Source: Mangifera indica
Lineage: Eukaryota > Streptophyta > Magnoliopsida > Sapindales > Anacardiaceae
Assembly: GCF_011075055.1 (NCBI RefSeq)
Contig: NC_058152.1
Span: forward strand, 5,270,001-5,334,000
Reading direction: 5' to 3'
DNA: 64,000 nucleotides
The translations under genes and the position numbers were made by a program. Below the pieces are notes generated by a model. It saw only the letters and a program-made list of their open reading frames with translations, was not told where the DNA came from and did not search any database. This document shows, in pieces, positions 59,200-64,000 of the stretch (position 1 is its first letter; every line of letters starts with the position of its first letter).

Positions 59200-60560
59200 T
59201 GGTACAATCAAAGAGCAAGGGAAAAGAAGAGTTTGATACCGTAAATCTCCAAACCATGCCAAGGTAAGTAGTTGGCTTCACTTTTTCTCCCTCTTGATGT
59301 ATTGATGGATAGTGAATTGCTTGTCTCTAGATAAGTGATAATGCATGTTTATAATGAGGTTAAGCTGATAAATAATAGTTATGCTAAGGATAATTGGTTT
59401 GTAATGGTATTCAGGGTAAATTAATTGATAAGGTTCAAGTGTGATTGCGAGAAGAATTGTGAATTTTACATATTGAACTCATGATTGATATGATAATGCA
59501 TGCCTATTGAATTCAGTATGTTAGAAACATGTTAAGGGATGATTATGGATAATTTAGAGACTTCAATGGATGATTATATGCCTTGGAAATTGTAGAAACC
59601 AATAGGGTGTGTTATCTCCAAGACGATACAAATGGTCGGTACCCAAAAAGGGTAATGCGTGTTCATCTTTGAAAACAAGTAAGACATTCATTTGTGGCAC
59701 AAAATGTTTGGCAAAGGAATTTAGTGCGAGCAATTGTTCAGTATGAGATGAACATTTAGTCACGTTAGTGTAGAAGAGAACGAGCACGAAGAGTGTGCAT
59801 GAATTAATGGTAGTGTGCTTACAAGGAGTACCATCCGTTCATAGCAAAAGAGTATCATCAGTTCCAAGGCAAGAGTGAAGAAAAAAGGAGAGGGTACCTT
59901 GCACCTTTTCCAACTAAAAAAAATTACCAAACTACCATTATGCTAAGAGTGTAATAAGGTTTGAGTTAGAAAGACCTAGAGATGCTAGAAAAGAGATAAT
60001 TAGCCATAGTTAAGCTACACGATAGTGGAAGACGACACTAAACCCTATCTAAATTGGATTCAGGTTGAAAATAATATTACTCTAGAAAAGTGAAGTATAC
60101 TTAGATAACAACCAATTGTGTGCATAAGTGGCTAGTTATGTGATGAGAAATACCTACCCATGAGATGCATTATGCACTCAACACTGAGACATAATAACCA
60201 TATAGTTTAGTTCAAGGGGTGCATGGTAAGGGAGTGGCTTTATAGTTAGTTTCTAATGTGGTTAGTGAGATACATCACACATGTGCTTGTGTTATGGACC
60301 ATCTGAGGATGGTTTTCAATTAACAGTTTCATGGCTATATGTATATGCTAAGAGATGGATTGTGACTAGTTCCTCATTTGATCAAGGTATCATCATACCT
60401 AGATAGCCCGATAATTCAACCGACATATGTGCGAGCCACTATAGTTAGCAAACAAACGAGGTGTTAATTATGCCACTATGGTTAGCAAACACATGAGGTC
60501 TCAGTTGCCTTCAATTGACATCAGATATGTTGAATCAACTTAGGCCTAGTAGACTTTGTG
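59200..60560 (+). repeat. Gypsy-LTR-like repeat, family copy B
   Basis: Homologous to the minus-strand copy A at 35400-36600 and 38800-39540 in matching order (GGTAAGTAGTTGGC; TTCAGTATGAGATGAAC; GTTAGTGAGATACATCACA). Splice-like GGTAAGTAG text in the first part is shared with the other gypsy LTRs. No protein-coding content. Confidence 0.55.
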
Positions 60561-61317
60561 GATGGCCTATGATAGGGTATTATGTCTTGCTAGCAAGTGC
60601 ACAATTTGTTAAGTAATACTTAAGATATCAATGCCACATGGATTGAAAGCTAATTACTAGTTTGTTTTACAATTATATTATTTAAGGCAACTAGATTTAA
60701 GTGGTTGCTGTCAATAATTAATAGGCATATCTGAGATATCATCTCCTGTGCTTGGGAGTGAAAATCCCTCTATTGATCCATCACAACCTTTCGTACATAT
60801 CTTGGTATGGTCAATCACCATCCTTTTGATAACCCTCTATAAGAGTTAGGTTGGTGTGAAACCATATTGATCCTAGTATAAGACAGTTTGATGATAACCC
60901 TTTGTTCATTAAGAGAAATTATTCTATAAATAATAGAGCAATCATCCATATGGAATGCTCTTGGTGGGTTTGTCCAATGAACATATCTACAATATGCACC
61001 CATATATTGCATCTAGTCGTCAATGAACATCTTTAACACATGAGATTTATCGTTATCTTTCAATGAAGTCATTTTAACACTATGTTAATTTTATTATTAT
61101 CACCCATGACCTTAGTTATGGTAATACTAAAACTACGAATATTTTCAGAATGATCACCTAGCATGAACATAAGGTCCTTACGATTAGCTAATATGCATTG
61201 AGCCCCTTGTAATGGTTCAATCATTCTAAGAGAATTTATCTAATTGAATAAACAATATACGATAAAGAATGTCATATACTATTAATTAAAATAATGAATA
61301 CAACAATAATTATAACC
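60561..61317. other. Intergenic stretch
   Basis: No gene recognised. GGTATGGTCAATCACC and similar text may be repeat remains, but I cannot assign them. Confidence 0.35.
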
Positions 61318-62253
61318 AGAGATGTGTATAATTTGGTTCAAACTACAAAATCAAATTAAACTGGTTAAAAATTATGGTTTGATATGGTTTGGTTTATAGA
61401 ATTTTTTTTGTTTGAGTTGATAAATTTTGAAAAAATGGCTTATAGTTTTGGTTACAGTTTGGACAGTTTTCAAACAAACCAAACTAAAAATTGTATTTTT
61501 TAAAACTATATATAGGCCAAATGACTATTTCCCACCCAAGGTTTGACGAAATGATAAATTCTCACTCTTTAAATTTGAAAAAAAAAAAACCATTTTCTCA
61601 CCCATATGTTAAATTTATAAAAAAAAATTATTAAAAGTTTCTATAAAATCATTGATAAAATAAAATTGCCCTTAAGGTAAACAACAGTTTGTTCCAATAA
61701 GTTTATTAAATAATTTTTTATATTCCTAGTTTATATAAAATTCAATTAAAAAAAGGAAAAAATTACAAGTGCAAGAAAAGATAGAGGTATTGATAATGTA
61801 TAATTGTATGTTCAAGTGTTTTATAGGTTTAGAAATTTTAGGGGTTTTAATGATTTTTTTTTTCAAGTGTTTTATAGGTTGCAAATTTGAAAAAAGTATG
61901 AGAGTTTTTTTTGAAGTTTTTAAATTTCAATATGTATTTTAATAATTTAAAAAATGACAGTTACACCTTTAAAAAATTGAACAAAATGTTACAAATCAAA
62001 AGTTTACATTATTTGTTTTTCAATATTTATTTTTTCATTTTATTTACATGTTTATTATATATGTAATTCATGTTTATTTTACATATTTATTTCATATCCT
62101 AGATAATTATAATTCAATATAATTATTAAGTAGAAAATATTTTAAAAAATAATTTTTAATAGATTTAAATCGTAATTCTAACCTAACTAAACTATATTTT
62201 TTTAGTTTCATTTGGTTTGGTTTGAAATCTAAAATAGTTTGTATAATACCTCT
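61318..62253. mobile_element. Possible hAT MITE with a Mutator-MITE end nested inside
   Basis: GTGTATAATTTGGTTCAAAC at the left and GGTTTGGTTTGAAATCTAAA with TTGTATAATACCTCT at the right resemble inverted hAT MITE ends. At 61515 the sequence GGCCAAATGACTATTTCCC is a clear left terminus of the Mutator MITE family, but no matching right terminus follows. Boundaries and target duplications are not established. Confidence 0.4.
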
Positions 62254-62844
62254 TTCCAAATACATATCCTTGCACAGAATATGATTCAAAGAAACATGTA
62301 ATACTTGACTTCCAAATTAAAGACAACAGATATTTAAAGTATGACATTAATTATGATATACGTGCGAAAAGGTGTAATAAATGAACTAAATATATTGATT
62401 AAAAACAAAATGCTCACAAAATTGTCTAAAACCATTAATCAGTGTATAAATATCCACAATCCTCAAACTAAAAGCATAAATACACAAATGACATAAAATC
62501 TAATAATGACGATTTTGCCTCCTACCCTCATGTAGCTACTCGCTAGATTGTTGACTCCTTTACATACCTATTTACTCATCTCTACATGCAAAACAACAAT
62601 AAAAGAATATTGGAGTGAAAACAATCAGTAAAATAGTGACTCTTTACTCCTTGCACAGACATAAAACTAGATTCTGACATCCCATTGGGCACCCACAAAC
62701 GTAGTAAGGCCTAAGTTGATCTCTGTATATTTAATGTCTTAATGAAAAAAAATGAAACCTCGAATGCCTACTATCTATAATGTCTTGCACACATATCATA
62801 CAACCTATTGGGTTAGCTACTATGATACCCTGGTCACATGGGGA
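62220..62844 (-). repeat. Gypsy-LTR-like repeat, family copy C, cut by a copia LTR
   Basis: Matches 35690-36350 in the same orientation (CCAAATACATATCCTTGCAC; AATATGATTCAAAGAAACAT; GGAGTGAAAACAATCAGTAA; ACTATGATACCCTGGTCACA). The match ends exactly at the copia LTR start at 62845, so the copia element probably inserted into it. Confidence 0.6.
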
Positions 62845-63683
62845 TGTTAGGGTAGGTGTCCTAAAGCCAATTGAATTTGACATTTAAAATTGTATTTTTA
62901 TATTAATCTTTAATAAGTGATTTATTATTATTCAATTCACATATCAATTAGTTATATAATCGTACAAATAATATACCCTTAAAATGGTAATACTGTGATG
63001 AAGGGATCATACGACTAATAATATGAATCCTATGTACACATTAAGTAAACCTTCTAGAAATGTCCATAATTTTGACATTATAATGAATAAGGGCACATGT
63101 AATGATGATGGAGTTATCATAGTGTTTAGTGATCCTGTTAAAAGATGGTGGTAATTTTCACGTGTTGAAGTTGTTTATAGACAGTTTGGTATAATACATA
63201 AGTGCACGTTATAGACATATTTACTAGACAAACCCAACTAGAGAATATCTATATAGATAGTTGCTTTAGTGTCTATAGAATAAAAATTTTGAATACTAAG
63301 AAACATGCGATCCTTTAACTTGAGGTCACCAGACTATCTTATATAAAGATCAATATAGTTTGATACTACCAACACGCCACCATAATTGGGGTAATCATAA
63401 AGGTAGTGATTGGTCATATCATGAGATATATGGAGGTTATGGTTAATTAATAAAGGATTCGTCACTTTTGAGCCTATAAGAAAATTTGTTACATGAGAAT
63501 GTTGAATGACATCTATGATCACTAGAATTTGTGGCCACAGTGGGAATGACATCTATATGTGTTTTGTATGTTCATGAATTTTATGCAGAAAACAAGTATC
63601 TTGTTAAGGTTTTTCAGCTTTTTTTATTTTAAAACATTTTTATTTCATCGCACTGTTAATTATTTGTGCCCTAAAAACTAACA
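62845..63683 (+). repeat. 5' LTR of a Ty1-copia element leaving the window
   Basis: 839 bp from TGTTAGGGTAGGTGTCCTAA to CTAAAAACTAACA. It is followed one base later by TGGTATCAGAGCC, an exact initiator-Met tRNA primer binding site. The pentamer before it is GGGGA. The intact primer site and clean ends make this look younger than the other LTR elements here. A diverged relative is at 3150-3740. Confidence 0.85.
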
Positions 63684-64000
63684 GTGGTATCAGAGCCACC
63701 ATTTAGCATATTTTACATGAAAAATTATATATGCAATTAGTTTTGATTAATTGTATATGTTATTGCATGTATTTGGGATTAATCAGAGTTAGATTAAAAT
63801 TGGTAAGATGATTTGCATTCGTGTTATTGCACAATTTGCTGAGTTTCATGAATAACGTAAATTGTGTTAAATTATTGAGTGATGATTTATGAGCTTTTGC
63901 TTGAGTTTTGTTAATATTGCGGGTTTAACATTGGTTGAATGTCATAGGTTTCGTGTTGCTACATGAATCACCCTTCAATCATGTTGTTACATGATCTAAG
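63684..64000 (+). mobile_element. Copia element leader (partial)
   Basis: Primer binding site at 63685-63697, then AT-rich leader to the window edge. Gag would lie outside. Confidence 0.7.

Noticed and set aside
63684..63700. TGGTATCAGAGCC considered as part of a tRNA gene
   Set aside because: It is the 3' complement of initiator tRNA only, directly after an LTR, so a primer binding site; no cloverleaf is present.

Overview
The window is nuclear DNA of a dicotyledonous plant. It is very AT-rich, the genes are split by short GT-AG introns, and the gene families present (GEM-like GRAM protein, classical arabinogalactan protein, MATE transporter) are plant families. More than half of it is transposon-derived. 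I cannot name the species. I found no tRNA or rRNA gene, no CRISPR and no bacterial or organellar gene cluster.

Three host loci are supported. (1) On the minus strand at 1520-2106 lie the first two exons of a GEM-like GRAM-domain gene; the GRAM exons are not in the window, and a decayed gypsy gag occupies the far-left sequence where the next intron would run. (2) At 26057-26503 is an intact single-exon classical arabinogalactan protein with signal peptide, Pro/Ala/Ser/Thr-rich body and GPI-type tail. (3) At 50545-58671 is a MATE efflux-transporter pseudogene in eight exon blocks, with a lost 5' end, a premature stop, two frameshifts and a whole Ty1-copia element in one intron.

Layout. 1-3035: gag relic, GEM-like exons, and a 658-bp Mutator-type MITE just upstream of them. 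3150-4100: copia LTR and gypsy pol scraps. 4914-11988: decayed Ty3-gypsy element with two tandem-repeat blocks and a truncated 3' LTR fused to a damaged TRIM (11988-12510). 14144-19990: Ty1-copia element with both LTRs and 5-bp target duplication. 20040-25414: MITEs, a Harbinger-like element and an 879-bp near-palindrome. 26057-26503: AGP gene. 28282-33647: complete hAT element with a decayed transposase and a hAT MITE inside it. 34335-34889: complete TRIM. 35400-46170: gypsy-LTR-like remnants, a Tourist-like MITE, a 415-bp tandem repeat and small palindromic MITEs. 46178-46790: second complete copy of the Mutator MITE family. 47699-50544: candidate solo LTR and a hAT terminus abutting the MATE pseudogene. 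59200-62840: gypsy-LTR-like repeats. 62845-64000: 5' LTR and primer binding site of a copia element leaving the window.

The three host genes are not linked in function. The clearest results are target-site duplications read directly: 9 bp for Mutator-type MITEs, 8 bp for hAT, 5 bp for LTR elements and 3 bp for Harbinger. They fix element ends to the base and show the nesting order. I see no convincing undescribed cellular system; the most unusual items are the long-TIR MITE family, the 879-bp palindrome and the TRIM family.
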